Numbered from the stretch's first letter, positions 7,159 through 15,260 are shown. The stretch: DNA of 24,590 bases from AC-37 sp035275105 (GCA_035275105.1 DATENL010000204.1:1-24590); one strand, 5' to 3'. The notes: generated by a model from the letters alone, not told the origin. A program made the numbers and translations.

Positions 7159-7777
7159 CTAGCTCGGCGCCTCCGCGGCCTCGCGCACCGAGTCCAGCAG
7201 CCCGTGCACCAGCAGGTGCGCGCCGGAGCCGACACCGAAGGTCCAGTAGCGCCGAAACCAGCGGCGCGCGTGCTCGTCCGTGGTCGCGGTGCGCATGACG
7301 CCCCAGAGCTGCGTCCGGCCGTCGTCGAGCGGGCGCACCCCGAGGTTGTAGACGGTCTTCGCGAATCCAGGATCGGCCCAGTCGGGTGAACTCGTCAGCC
7401 GATACGTCCGCGTACTCGATCACGGGCCGCCAGAACCTCCCCACCAGACCGAGGGCGACCTCCTCGCCCGGCCGCTCGTCCAGCAGCACCCACCCGCCAC
7501 CCGAGGCGGGCAGCTTCGCCAGGTCGTGAAGGCGTGCTCGCTCTGGCGGGTGCTCCGGGCGCTCGCCGTGGAGCATGTGGACGACCAGCTCGGGTAGCAC
7601 TCGGACGGCTCCCAGCAAGCCGACCAGGGGCCTTCGCCGGCCGACCTCGATGAGATCGACCTCCATGAGCGCCCCCCACGCGGCGCTCGCGCTCGCATCG
7701 GTGACGAGGGCGACCTCGTCGGATACGTCGAAGACCGGCAGGTAGTCGTCGGCCAGCACGCTCGCGGAGTCTCGCAC
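7159..7777 (-). pseudogene. SRPBCC-family protein with a one-base frameshift
   Basis: The N-terminal frame (GTG at 7775-7777 or 7757-7759) reads a typical SRPBCC start: LPVFDVSDEVALVTDASASAAW, a mid-region IEVGRRRPLVGLLGAVR, and PGEEVALGLVGRFWRPVIEY. After DEFT the sense continues in another frame as DWADPGFAKTVYNLGVRPL, TQLWGVMRTATTDEHAR and a hydrophobic final helix, up to TAG at 7159-7161. Removing one G from the GGG at 7384-7386 joins the frames into a protein of about 205 residues. SRPBCC proteins bind hydrophobic ligands in a helix-grip pocket. Either the gene is broken or the base is a sequencing error. It starts 27 bp after the methyltransferase stop, co-oriented. Confidence 0.75.
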
Positions 7778-7803
7778 GCGGCAGCCGGGCCGACCCGGCT
7801 CGG

Positions 7804-8601
7804 TCAGGCCGTAGCGGGGCGCACTCCGGCCACCGCCCACGCGCGCGCCGACAGCCGGAACGGCTCATCGCCCACGCCCAGCCGGCGCCGGTACGCGTCG
7901 TACAGCGCCGCGCGTCCGTCGTCGTCGAGCGACGCGCAGAACGCACCCGCCGGGCCGATGCCGGTCGGCAGCGGCGCCCACAGGTCGTCGAAGCCGTCGT
8001 AGTCCGCCTCGACTACGAGCGCGCCGGACCGCACGCGCTCCAGGCCGCAGCCCGTCCAGAGCTCCGCCAGCTCGCCCTCCCCGCATCGGCGCATCACGAC
8101 GCCCTCGTCGGCCGCCGCGCCGCGCTCGGGCTCGACCTCCCTCGCGGCGTCCCAGAACGCGCGCAGCAGCGTCATCTCGCCGGCGTAATCCCAGACGCAC
8201 GACGCGACGACCCCGCCGGCCCGCGTGACCCGCGCCATCTCCCGCACGCCCGCCTCCGCGTCGGTCATGAAGTTCACGACGAGCTGCGACAGCGACGCGT
8301 CGAAGGCGCCGTCGCCGAACGGCAGCGACTCGGCCGGCGCGACCACCACCTCGGCGCCGGGCACCCGTGCGCGGCAGGCCTCCGCGAACGGCTCCGACGG
8401 CTCGGCGGCGGCCACGTTCGGCGGACCCAGCCACGAGGCGAGAACCGCCGTCAGCGCGCCCGGGCCCGCGCCGACGTCGAGCGCGCGCATCCCGCGCTCG
8501 ACTCCCGCGAACAGCACCAGCGCCGTCGCCAGCCGCCCGCCATAGCGACCGACGAAGCGGTCGTACGCGTCAACCGCGCGGAACGTGCCGGCGCCACCCA
8601 T
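7804..8601 (-). CDS. Class I SAM-dependent methyltransferase
   Basis: 265 residues. Motif I is ALDVGAGPGALT (about residues 40-51), followed by an acidic ribose-binding strand AAAEPSE, the motif AESLPFGDGAFDASLSQLVVNF typical of the Methyltransf_11/25 type, and REMARVTRAGGVVASCVWDY after it. These enzymes transfer a methyl group from SAM to small molecules; the substrate is unknown. ATG at 8599-8601 has no ribosome site. TAGCGT (8612-8617, minus) lies ten bases upstream, so the leader is very short. Downstream lies the frameshifted SRPBCC gene, probably in the same transcript. Confidence 0.9.
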   Translation of the reverse strand: MGGAGTFRAVDAYDRFVGRYGGRLATALVLFAGVERGMRALDVGAGPGALTAVLASWLGPPNVAAAEPSEPFAEACRARVPGAEVVVAPAESLPFGDGAFDASLSQLVVNFMTDAEAGVREMARVTRAGGVVASCVWDYAGEMTLLRAFWDAAREVEPERGAAADEGVVMRRCGEGELAELWTGCGLERVRSGALVVEADYDGFDDLWAPLPTGIGPAGAFCASLDDDGRAALYDAYRRRLGVGDEPFRLSARAWAVAGVRPATA

Positions 8602-8641
8602 CGCGTCGCGAACGCTAGCCCTCCGGCCACTGTCCCAACTA

Positions 8642-8660
8642 GAGATCGCATAGCGATCTC
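8642..8660. repeat. 8-bp perfect inverted repeat between methyltransferase and GGDEF/HD-GYP genes
   Basis: GAGATCGC-ATA-GCGATCTC lies 41 bp upstream of the methyltransferase start and 53 bp beyond the stop of the cyclic-di-GMP gene. Without a T tract it suits an operator better than a terminator, but either is possible. Confidence 0.5.
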
Positions 8661-8712
8661 CAGATCGCCCAATGGCCGTTTGGTTAGCGGAGCGCGGCGC
8701 GGAGCTCGGCAG

Positions 8713-10416
8713 CTAGCCGGCGACCGGCAGCTCGCGCGAGTCGTCCGCGCGCTCGAGCAGCGTCAGGAACGCGTCCACGACGCGCTCGTCGAACTGGCTG
8801 CCGGCGCACGCGCGGAGCTCCTCGCGGGCGGCCTGGACGGACATGGCCGGCCGGTAGACGCGGTCGCTGGTCATCGCCTCGTAGGCGTCGGCGACGGCGA
8901 GGATGCGCGCCTCGAGCGGGATGTCGGTGCCGGTCGTGCCGTGCGGATAGCCCTGGCCGTCCGGGCGCTCGTGGTGCGCGAGCACCCACTCGCCGATGTC
9001 GTCGAGGTTCGCCCCGCGCAGGATGCGCGCCCCGATCTCCGGGTGGCGGCGCATCTCGACCCAGTCCTCCTCGGACAGCCAGCCCGGCTTGCGCAGGACC
9101 GAGTCCGGAATTCCGATCTTGCCGACGTCGTGCACGATGCCGCCGAAGCGCACCCGCTCGACGACGTCGGCGGCCAGCCCGAGCTCGCGCGCAAGCGCGC
9201 CGGCGTAGCGCCCGACGGTCTCGGAGTGGGCCGCGGTGCCGGAGTCGCGGATGTCGATGACCTCGGCGAGCGCGAGCACCGTGGAGCTGTGGCGCTCGGA
9301 GCGCGGGGTCTTCTGGCCGGTCGCGACCATCAGCGTCTCGGCGATCTCCGGGTTGTAGACGACGGTCCTGTCGCGGCCGAGCTTCTTGGCCGCGTAGAGC
9401 GCCTCGTCGGCGCCGCCGATCAGCGCCTCGGCGGTCGCGCCGTGGCGCGGGAAGGTCGCGACACCGAGGCTGATCGTCATCGGGAACTGCTCGACCGCGA
9501 ACGTCTCGCGGACCTCGCGGCGGATCCGCTCGGCGAGGATGTAGGCGGCGTGGTGGTCGGAGTCCGGCGCGATCACGGCGAACTCCTCGCCGCCGACGCG
9601 CGCGGCGGTGTCCACGCGCCGCTTGACGGCCTGAAGGATCTGGCTCAGCTTCTCGAGCGCCCGGTCGCCCGCCGCGTGGCCGTAGCGGTCGTTGATCGCC
9701 TTGAAGCCGTCGAGGTCCGCCACGATCACCGACAGCGGCCGCTCGCCGCGCCGCGCGCGCTCGAGCTCGGTGTCGAACAGCTCCTCGAACCCGCGGCGGT
9801 TGACGAGCCCGGTGAGGCTGTCCGTCCGCGCCGCGCTCGACAGCCTGTCGATCAGCCGGTCCACGTGGCCGCGCTGCACGCCGATGAAGGCGCCGGCCAC
9901 GACGAGGGTCGAGGTGACGAACAGCCAGTGAATAACGGGCGTCGTCTGGATGTCACCCTGCTGGACGAGCGCCGCCGAGTACGCCGCCGCGATGAACACC
10001 ATCTGGAGCGAGGCGCGGAAGCGGCTCAGGAAGTAGAACGCGTAGATCGCGATCCAGAAGTAGAACATCGCGTAGGGGCTGGTGGTCTCGCCGCTGGCGT
10101 AGATGGCCCACTCGACGAGCACGGTGCCCGCCGCCAGGAAGACCTGGAAGCCCCAGATCGGGATCCGGTCGTACGCGAGGAGCAGCAGCGCGGCCATCCC
10201 GAAGGCGCTCGCGCCCGTGATCGTGATCCGCTCCGCGTCGTGCGCGCTGGGCAGCAGCAGCGACATCAGCGTCACCGCGCCGCCCGCCACGAACAGGTAC
10301 ATCATGGAGCGCGCCATCACGGCTCTGTCGCCGCGATCGTCGGCGATCTTGTGGGAGGCCCTGGCCCATCCCATGCGCTCTCGCAGCGTCGGACGCATCC
10401 CGATCAGTATCGCCAC
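8713..10416 (-). CDS. Membrane GGDEF plus HD-GYP cyclic-di-GMP enzyme
   Basis: 567 residues. Residues 36-185 hold about six hydrophobic membrane segments. A GGDEF domain follows at about 195-355 with GGEEF at 275-279 and an intact inhibitory site RxxD (R266-D269), so cyclic-di-GMP synthesis with product inhibition is expected. An HD-GYP domain spans about 375-560, with HDVGKIGIPD at 429 and HHERPDGQGYP at 481-491, which in this family hydrolyses cyclic-di-GMP to GMP. The protein can therefore both make and break the messenger. GTG at 10416 is the longest start; ATG at 10396-10398 is favoured by GATACT at 10406-10411 seven bases before it. It follows ppk1 by 67 bp, co-oriented, with its own likely operator between. 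Confidence 0.92.
   Translation of the reverse strand: MAILIGMRPTLRERMGWARASHKIADDRGDRAVMARSMMYLFVAGGAVTLMSLLLPSAHDAERITITGASAFGMAALLLLAYDRIPIWGFQVFLAAGTVLVEWAIYASGETTSPYAMFYFWIAIYAFYFLSRFRASLQMVFIAAAYSAALVQQGDIQTTPVIHWLFVTSTLVVAGAFIGVQRGHVDRLIDRLSSAARTDSLTGLVNRRGFEELFDTELERARRGERPLSVIVADLDGFKAINDRYGHAAGDRALEKLSQILQAVKRRVDTAARVGGEEFAVIAPDSDHHAAYILAERIRREVRETFAVEQFPMTISLGVATFPRHGATAEALIGGADEALYAAKKLGRDRTVVYNPEIAETLMVATGQKTPRSERHSSTVLALAEVIDIRDSGTAAHSETVGRYAGALARELGLAADVVERVRFGGIVHDVGKIGIPDSVLRKPGWLSEEDWVEMRRHPEIGARILRGANLDDIGEWVLAHHERPDGQGYPHGTTGTDIPLEARILAVADAYEAMTSDRVYRPAMSVQAAREELRACAGSQFDERVVDAFLTLLERADDSRELPVAG
10406..10411 (-). promoter_or_regulatory. Possible -10 box for the GGDEF/HD-GYP gene
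   Basis: On the minus strand GATACT stands seven bases before the ATG at 10398, the same geometry as the other leaderless starts here. The 14-bp palindrome at 10419-10432 would fall between the -10 and -35 positions. Confidence 0.35.
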
Positions 10417-10418
10417 GA

Positions 10419-10432
10419 CGGACGGCCGTCCG
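10419..10432. promoter_or_regulatory. 14-bp palindrome, putative operator
   Basis: CGGACGGCCGTCCG is a perfect palindrome directly upstream of the GGDEF/HD-GYP gene. Another perfect palindrome (GACGATCGTC, 10460-10469) and a direct repeat TCGTCCAG at 10443 and 10465 (22 bp apart) fill the rest of the intergenic gap after ppk1. This suggests regulator binding separate from the polyphosphate operon. Confidence 0.45.
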
Positions 10433-10483
10433 CCACGGACATTCGTCCAGATTCCGCTCGACGATCGTCCAGGGGGGGGCGCG

Positions 10484-12598
10484 CTAGTCGCGCTCGGAGC
10501 CGGCGCTGGCGCGCTCTGCCGCGCGCTCCTTCAGCTCCGCGTGCACCGATCGCTCGCCGCCCGTACGCCGCTCCCACGTGCCGTCGGCGTGCAGTTCCCA
10601 GGCGAAGGTGTCATCGGCCAGGCAGCGCTCGAGGGTGTCGTCGATCTCCGCCTTGAGCGCGGGCGCCTCGACAGGCACCGCCAGCTCCACGCGCGTATCG
10701 AGGTTGCGCGGCATCAGGTCGGCTGAGCCGATCAGGTAGCTCGTCTCGCCGTCGCGCTTGAAGCCGTAGATCCGCGAGTGCTCGAGGAACTGGCCGACGA
10801 CGGACACCACCTGGATGTTCTCGCTCACGCCCTCGACGCCCGGCTTGAGGCAGCAGATCCCGCGGACGTTCAGGTCCACCCGCACGCCCGCCTGAGACGC
10901 GCGGTAGAGCGCCTCGATGCAGCGGCGGTCCACGAGCGAGTTCATCTTCATGACGATCCGGGCGTCCTGGCCGGCCTCGTGGGCCTCGACGGTCTTCTCG
11001 ATCTGCTCCAGGATCCCCTCGCGCAGGTACACCGGCGACACGAGCGCCTTGCGGAAGTCGTGCGGCCTGCCGAAGCCGGTCAGCGTGTTGAAGAGCTCGG
11101 CCACGTCGGCCGTGATGTCCGGATCGACCGTGAACAGCCCGAAGTCCTCGTACAGCCGCGCGGTCTTGGCGTTGTAGTTGCCGGTGCCGACGTGCACGTA
11201 GTTGCGCACGCCCGAGCCCTCGCGCCGCACGACGAGCAGCGCCTTGGCGTGCGTCTTGAGGCCGGGCACGCCGTGCACGACGTGCGACCCCGCCTCCTCC
11301 AGCGCGCGCGCCCAGACGATGTTGCGCCGCTCGTCGAAGCGCGCCTTCAGCTCGACCATGCAGACCGTCTGCTTGCCGCGCTCGGACGCCCTGATGAGCA
11401 ACGGGATCAGCGACGACTCGTCGTCGGTCCGGTACACGGTCAGCTTGATCGCGAGCACGTCGGGATCCTCCACCGCCTGGGCGAGGAAGCGCTGGACGCT
11501 CGCGGAGAAGGACTCGTAGGGCTGGTGGACGAGCAGGTCGCCGGCGCGCATCGCCTCGAACACGTCCGCCTTCTCGCCCTCCCCGGACTGGAACGGCGGC
11601 GGCACGACCGGCGTCCACGGCTTGTCGCGCAGGTGGAGATAGCCCTCGAGCCCGTGGAGCTGCCAGAGGTCGGTCAGGTCGAGCATCCCGTCGACCTCGT
11701 ACACCTGGCGCTCCTCCAGCTCGAGCCACTCGACCAGGCGGTCGCGCATGTTCGGCTCCATGTTCGAGGCGATCTCGAGCCGCACGACCTCGCCGAAGCG
11801 CCGCCGGCGAAGTTCCTGCTCGACCGCCTGGAGCAGGTCGTCGGCCTCGTCCGACACCGTGAAGTCCGCGTCGCGCGCCACCCGGAAAACGGCGTGGTGG
11901 ACGATCTCGGTGCCTGGGAAGAGCTTGTCGAGGTTGCGCTCGATCACGTTCTCGAGCGGGACGAACGCGCCGCCGCCGATGTCCACCAGGCGCGGGACCA
12001 CCTCCTTCGGGACCTTGACGCGGGCGAACGTCTCGGTCTCGGTCACGGGGTCGCGAACCCATACCGCGACGCTCAGCGACAGGTTCGAGATGTAGGGGAA
12101 CGGCCGCCCCGGACCGACGGCGAGCGGCGTGAGCGCCGGGAAGATCTGTTCCCGGAAGATCCTGTCGACGCGCGCGCGCTCCTCCTCGTCGCAGTCCTCG
12201 CACGAGACGACCCGGATCCCGTGCTCCGCCAGCTCGGGCCGGACCTGCTGCTCCCAGAGCTCGACCTGGCGCGCCGCCTGGTCGCAGACCCGCTCGCGCA
12301 CCCTGTCGATCGTCTCGTTCGCCGACAGCCCGTCCGCGCCGCGTCCGTCGATTCCCGCCTCGACCTGGTCGTGCAGGCCCGCGACCCGGACCATGAAGAA
12401 CTCGTCCAGGTTGGACGCCCAGATCGCCAGGAACTTCGCCCGCTCGAGCAGCGGGGTTGACTCGTCCTCCGCGAGCTGGAGGACGCGGTCGTTGAAGTCC
12501 ATCCACGACAGCTCCCGGTTCGCGTAGAGCGAGCTGTCGGTCAGGTCCGGGGAGGCGGAGACGTCGGGCGAAGCCGTCTGGGTCTGAGTCGGCTCCAT
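10484..12598 (-). CDS. ppk1: Polyphosphate kinase 1
   Basis: 704 residues, normal for Ppk1, which reversibly makes polyphosphate from ATP. The N-terminal domain starts with YANRELSWMDFNDRVLQLAED and FLAIWASNLDEFFMVRVAGL. Family motifs follow: IRASERGKQTVCMVELKARFDERRN, then GLKTHAKALL with the autophosphorylated His near residue 450, HVGTGNYNAKTARLYEDFGLFT, and FLEHSRIYGF (second essential His near 607). ATG at 12596-12598 overlaps the CHAD stop as TGATG, with GGTGGAG just before it, so this start is preferred over the GTG one codon earlier. It is the last gene of the coupled sixA-ppx-CHAD-CHAD-ppk1 operon. Confidence 0.97.
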   Translation of the reverse strand: MEPTQTQTASPDVSASPDLTDSSLYANRELSWMDFNDRVLQLAEDESTPLLERAKFLAIWASNLDEFFMVRVAGLHDQVEAGIDGRGADGLSANETIDRVRERVCDQAARQVELWEQQVRPELAEHGIRVVSCEDCDEEERARVDRIFREQIFPALTPLAVGPGRPFPYISNLSLSVAVWVRDPVTETETFARVKVPKEVVPRLVDIGGGAFVPLENVIERNLDKLFPGTEIVHHAVFRVARDADFTVSDEADDLLQAVEQELRRRRFGEVVRLEIASNMEPNMRDRLVEWLELEERQVYEVDGMLDLTDLWQLHGLEGYLHLRDKPWTPVVPPPFQSGEGEKADVFEAMRAGDLLVHQPYESFSASVQRFLAQAVEDPDVLAIKLTVYRTDDESSLIPLLIRASERGKQTVCMVELKARFDERRNIVWARALEEAGSHVVHGVPGLKTHAKALLVVRREGSGVRNYVHVGTGNYNAKTARLYEDFGLFTVDPDITADVAELFNTLTGFGRPHDFRKALVSPVYLREGILEQIEKTVEAHEAGQDARIVMKMNSLVDRRCIEALYRASQAGVRVDLNVRGICCLKPGVEGVSENIQVVSVVGQFLEHSRIYGFKRDGETSYLIGSADLMPRNLDTRVELAVPVEAPALKAEIDDTLERCLADDTFAWELHADGTWERRTGGERSVHAELKERAAERASAGSERD

Positions 12599-13140
12599 CA
12601 CTCCACCTTACTCTCGATCCTGTCCGCGAACGAGCCGCGCTCCAGCCCGCGCCAATAGCGCACGAACTCGGCGTAGAGAACGTCGCGGCGGGCCTGGAGA
12701 TAGGCGACGTAGCTCTGAAGGCCGGCGTACTCGCGGCGGTGCGGCGCATCCCTGATCGCCGCGGGGTCGAGGTCCTTGGCGCCGCGCCCGGCCGCGCCCG
12801 CCATCGCCACCGCGTCCTCGCCGCGTAGTCGCTCGAGGTGGGCCTCCACGCGCGGCACGCCCTCGTCGCAGTCGTGGATCTCCCCCAGCAGATCCTGGAT
12901 CTTCCGGACCTGCTTGGCGCCGGTCCGCGCCGGCGCGCCCAGCACCGGCTCGCCCATCTCGAGCACGTAGCGGAGCCGCTTGGCGGCGATGCGCATGTCG
13001 TGCAGGTCGTCCGCCGACGACGGCGCGGCGCCGTCGGGAGCGAACGAGCGGAGCTCCTCGAGCCGGACGGCGACGATCCGGCGCAGGTTGTCCTCGAGCG
13101 GTCCGGCGGGGTCGAGCCCGTTGACCTTGCGCGCCTTCAC
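12598..13140 (-). CDS. CHAD-domain protein (second of two)
   Basis: 180 residues. The signature helix is DLHDMRIAAKRLRYVLEM at about residues 45-62, then KQVRKIQDLLGEIHDCDEGVPRVEAHL at about 76-102. Basic and His residues along these helices are the known polyphosphate-binding surface of CHAD proteins. GTG at 13138-13140 overlaps the stop of the other CHAD gene as GTGA, and its own stop overlaps ppk1 as TGATG. It likely binds polyphosphate made by the next gene product. The first conserved helix of a usual CHAD is short here, so this gene and its partner may act as two halves or as a heteromer (inference). Confidence 0.9.
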   Translation of the reverse strand: MKARKVNGLDPAGPLEDNLRRIVAVRLEELRSFAPDGAAPSSADDLHDMRIAAKRLRYVLEMGEPVLGAPARTGAKQVRKIQDLLGEIHDCDEGVPRVEAHLERLRGEDAVAMAGAAGRGAKDLDPAAIRDAPHRREYAGLQSYVAYLQARRDVLYAEFVRYWRGLERGSFADRIESKVE

Positions 13141-13616
13141 TGCGTCCTCCCACTGGCGGCGAGCGCCAGGAGCCTGCCGCGCAGGTCGTCGGCGTCGATC
13201 TCGTCGAGCTTGCGCGCGAGCGCATCGTTCGCCGCAGCCTGCTCGGACCGCAGCTCCCCGGCGAGCCTCTTCAGGCCGGGGCGCTCGGTGGCGGTCAGCA
13301 CGCGCGCCGCGTCGTCGAGCGCCGCGATCGCCACGTCGCGGTCGCGCCGCTCGCCGAGCGCGTCCGCCAGCGCCTTGACCTCCTTCAACAGCCGCCGGTG
13401 CGGCTTCTTCGGAAAGCAGACGGCGAAGATCTCGAGCGCAGCGCGCAGCCGCCGGGTGGCGACCCGCATGTCGTGGACGTTCTCGATCTCCCGCGTGTCG
13501 AGCACGCCGTCGCGGTGCTCGAAGACCTCCTCGGCGCGAACGGCGACCACCGCCGCGGCCGCGTCGCGGAAGCTCGACGCGTCCGCGAAGCCGGGTATCG
13601 GTGCCGCCTTCGCCAT
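13137..13616 (-). CDS. CHAD-domain protein (first of two)
   Basis: 159 residues. It contains SFRDAAAAVVAVRAEEVFEH, then ENVHDMRVATRRLRAALEIFAVCF (about residues 43-66), the canonical CHAD helix with H-D-M-R-V-A-x-R-R-L-R, and LLKEVKALADALGERRDRDVAIAAL (about 73-97), which has the D-R-D element. ATG at 13614-13616 overlaps the ppx stop as TGATG; the stop overlaps the next CHAD start as GTGA. At 159 residues it is shorter than CHAD proteins of about 200-300 residues. The role is polyphosphate binding, probably at polyphosphate granules. Confidence 0.92.
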   Translation of the reverse strand: MAKAAPIPGFADASSFRDAAAAVVAVRAEEVFEHRDGVLDTREIENVHDMRVATRRLRAALEIFAVCFPKKPHRRLLKEVKALADALGERRDRDVAIAALDDAARVLTATERPGLKRLAGELRSEQAAANDALARKLDEIDADDLRGRLLALAASGRTQ

Positions 13617-14500
13617 CAGCCTGCCGCCGCCATCTCGAGGATGCAGCCCTCGCGCAGCCCGCCGCCGCCGATCTTGAGCCGCCAGCCGACGGCGTCGGAC
13701 ACCGCGTCGATTATCAACACCCCGGCGGGAAGCAGCCGCACGCGCTCCGAGTCGAGCTCGAAGCGCTCCGCGACCTCCGCCGCCGGCGCCGTCGAGAGGA
13801 TCCGCACGGCACGCTCGAGCGCCTCGTGCGACAGCTCGCCCCCGGCCACGCGGCGGAGGGCGGTGGCGCTGCCGCCCACCGCGACGGCCCTTCCGACCGC
13901 CGGCGCGTCGAGTCCCTCGAAGCAGCCCTTCGCGTGCTGCTCGGCGGCGTGCAGCTCGTGCGGGGACGGCGGGTCGGAGCGGAAGTAGCTGTCCGCCAGG
14001 AAGCCCGAGCCAACGCGGAACGACGCGAACCACGAGACCCCGTCGTCGGCGGTCCCGGCCGCGAGCTCGGTGGAGCCGCCGCCGACGTCGAGCACGCCCA
14101 GCGTTCCGGCCGGGGCGGCCCCGAGCGAGCGCGACGCCCCGAGGAAGGCGAGCCGGGCCTCCTCGGAGTCGCTCAGAACGCTCGGCTCGAGACCGGTGGT
14201 CTCGGCGATCGAGCGCACCAGGTCGTCGCGGTTCGCCGCCTGGCGGATCGCGGCGGTCGCGACGATCCTGATCTCGCGCGCCCCGAGCTCGCGCGCATGA
14301 CGCACCTGGGTCGCGACGACCTCGGTCTCGTTCGCGATCGCGTCGGCCGGCATCTCGCCTGCCTTGCGGATCACCTTGCCCAGGCGCGTGTAGACCCGTT
14401 GGGTCATCAGCTCGCGCAGGCGGCCGCCCTCGCACGCGGCCACCAGCAGCCGCGTGGTGTTGCTGCCGATGTCGATGCAGGCGTAGGGGTCGGCCGTCAC
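13616..14500 (-). CDS. ppx: Exopolyphosphatase / Ppx-GppA phosphatase (operon copy)
   Basis: 294 residues. The actin-like ASKHA fold shows in YACIDIGSNTTRLLVA (phosphate 1, residue 6 on), IVATAAIRQAANRDDLV, SDSEEARLAFLGA (catalytic Glu region), VLDVGGGSTELAAG (phosphate 2), RVGSGFLADSYFRSDPPS and AVAVGGSATALRRV. It releases phosphate from polyphosphate ends or acts on pppGpp; it is the short form without the C-terminal HD-like domain. GTG at 14498-14500 overlaps the sixA stop as GTGA, which sets the start. A close paralogue of identical length follows phoU at 23221-24105. Confidence 0.95.
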   Translation of the reverse strand: MTADPYACIDIGSNTTRLLVAACEGGRLRELMTQRVYTRLGKVIRKAGEMPADAIANETEVVATQVRHARELGAREIRIVATAAIRQAANRDDLVRSIAETTGLEPSVLSDSEEARLAFLGASRSLGAAPAGTLGVLDVGGGSTELAAGTADDGVSWFASFRVGSGFLADSYFRSDPPSPHELHAAEQHAKGCFEGLDAPAVGRAVAVGGSATALRRVAGGELSHEALERAVRILSTAPAAEVAERFELDSERVRLLPAGVLIIDAVSDAVGWRLKIGGGGLREGCILEMAAAG

Positions 14501-14925
14501 GACGCGATCGCCGCCGTCTCGGCGGGTCGCAGCAGGACGATCAGCTCGCCGGTGTCGATGCCCGCGACCCCGCCCTTCTTCAGGCGCACCTGCGCGCCCG
14601 TCATCTCGTGGATCGCCATCGAGAAGTCGGGATCGTGGCCGACGAGCAGCACCTCGCCGAGGCCCGCCGCGAGCTGCTCGGCGTCGAACGGCCCGCCGGC
14701 GAGCTTGGGCTCGTGCTCGGGCTCGATGCCGAGCGCCTCGCAGGCGAGCCGCGCGGTGTCGTAGGCCCGGACCTTGGGGCTCGTCAGGCACTTGTCGATC
14801 GACACCCCGAGCTTGGCCAGGGCGGCCCCCGCGTTGCGCGCCTGCCGCCGGCCCTTCTTCGTCAGCCGGCGCTCCGAGTCCGGGGATCCGTCCTCGGCTT
14901 CGCCGTGGCGGAGCAGCCAGAGCAC
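14497..14925 (-). CDS. sixA: SixA-type histidine phosphatase (operon copy)
   Basis: 142 residues, histidine-phosphatase superfamily. The catalytic His is H7 in LLRHGE, with R6, SPKVRAYDTA (R53) and H97 in LLVGHDPDF completing the pocket. SixA removes phosphate from phosphohistidine in E. coli; next to Ppx, CHAD and Ppk1 it may act on a phosphohistidine of Ppk1 or on phosphorylated small molecules (inference). The GTG start at 14923-14925 has TACAGT six bases upstream, indicating a leaderless first gene. It opens the polyphosphate operon, 39 bp from PHO array A, and has a paralogue at 24102-24536. Confidence 0.93.
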   Translation of the reverse strand: MLWLLRHGEAEDGSPDSERRLTKKGRRQARNAGAALAKLGVSIDKCLTSPKVRAYDTARLACEALGIEPEHEPKLAGGPFDAEQLAAGLGEVLLVGHDPDFSMAIHEMTGAQVRLKKGGVAGIDTGELIVLLRPAETAAIAS

Positions 14926-14931
14926 GGCGAG

Positions 14932-14937
14932 ACTGTA
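14932..14937 (-). promoter_or_regulatory. -10 box of the polyphosphate operon (leaderless)
   Basis: Minus-strand TACAGT fits TANNNT and stands six bases before the sixA GTG. The PHO array begins 27 bp farther upstream, where an activator would contact RNA polymerase. Confidence 0.55.
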
Positions 14938-14963
14938 TGCGATCGACCGCGCCCCGTGAGGCC

Positions 14964-15007
14964 TGTCACAGGACGTTCACATTTCGGTCATCGGGGTTTA
15001 ACCCGAG
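14964..15007 (+). promoter_or_regulatory. PHO array A (11-bp repeats)
   Basis: Consecutive 11-bp units: TGTCACAGGAC, GTTCACATTTC, GGTCATCGGGG and a fourth degenerate TTTAACCCGAG. They match the actinobacterial PHO box built of GTTCAC-type 11-mers bound by PhoP/RegX3-like regulators. It lies between leaderless sixA (minus) and the small zinc-ligand gene (plus), so it may control both. Confidence 0.7.
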
Positions 15008-15035
15008 CCTTACGCCGGCCTCGTACCGTCGCCGC

Positions 15036-15260
15036 ATGGCCCCATTGATCAGCAGGCTCGTACGGACGGTCAGCCCGGCGCGGTCCCTCGGCACTTGCCT
15101 CGTCTGCCACTCCGCGGTGCGCGACGACGGCGGCGCCGTGGGCGTGCCCGGCGGCGGATACGTGCACCACGACTGCACCACCTACCGGATGCGCCAGCGC
15201 GGCGGCCGGCCCCTACGGGCGGCGGCCGGCGGTCGGCACGACAGGTTCACAGGCGAATAA
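15036..15260 (+). CDS. Small zinc-ligand protein
   Basis: 74 residues from ATG at 15036. A C-x2-C pair (C21, C24, in TCLVCHSAV) and H44-x2-C47 (YVHHDCTTY) form a plausible four-ligand zinc site; the ends are basic. No catalytic domain is recognised. The PHO array immediately upstream suggests induction under phosphate limitation. There is no strong Shine-Dalgarno sequence. It reads away from the polyphosphate operon and ends 156 bp before the stop of the HD-domain gene. Confidence 0.65.
   Translation: MAPLISRLVRTVSPARSLGTCLVCHSAVRDDGGAVGVPGGGYVHHDCTTYRMRQRGGRPLRAAAGGRHDRFTGE

Noticed and set aside
8680..10656. Very long open frame on the plus strand opposite the GGDEF/HD-GYP gene
   Set aside because: Arg/Asp/Ala/Val-rich sequence with no domain; it is the antisense of a well-supported gene in GC-rich DNA. 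The same applies to 10778-12460 (plus), 13601-14764 (plus), 18670-19992 (minus) and 19598-21708 (minus).
15244..15254. Single GGTTCACAGGC PHO-like unit at the stop of the zinc-ligand gene
   Set aside because: There is only one good unit; flanking 11-mers do not match, and no gene start lies nearby in the plus direction.
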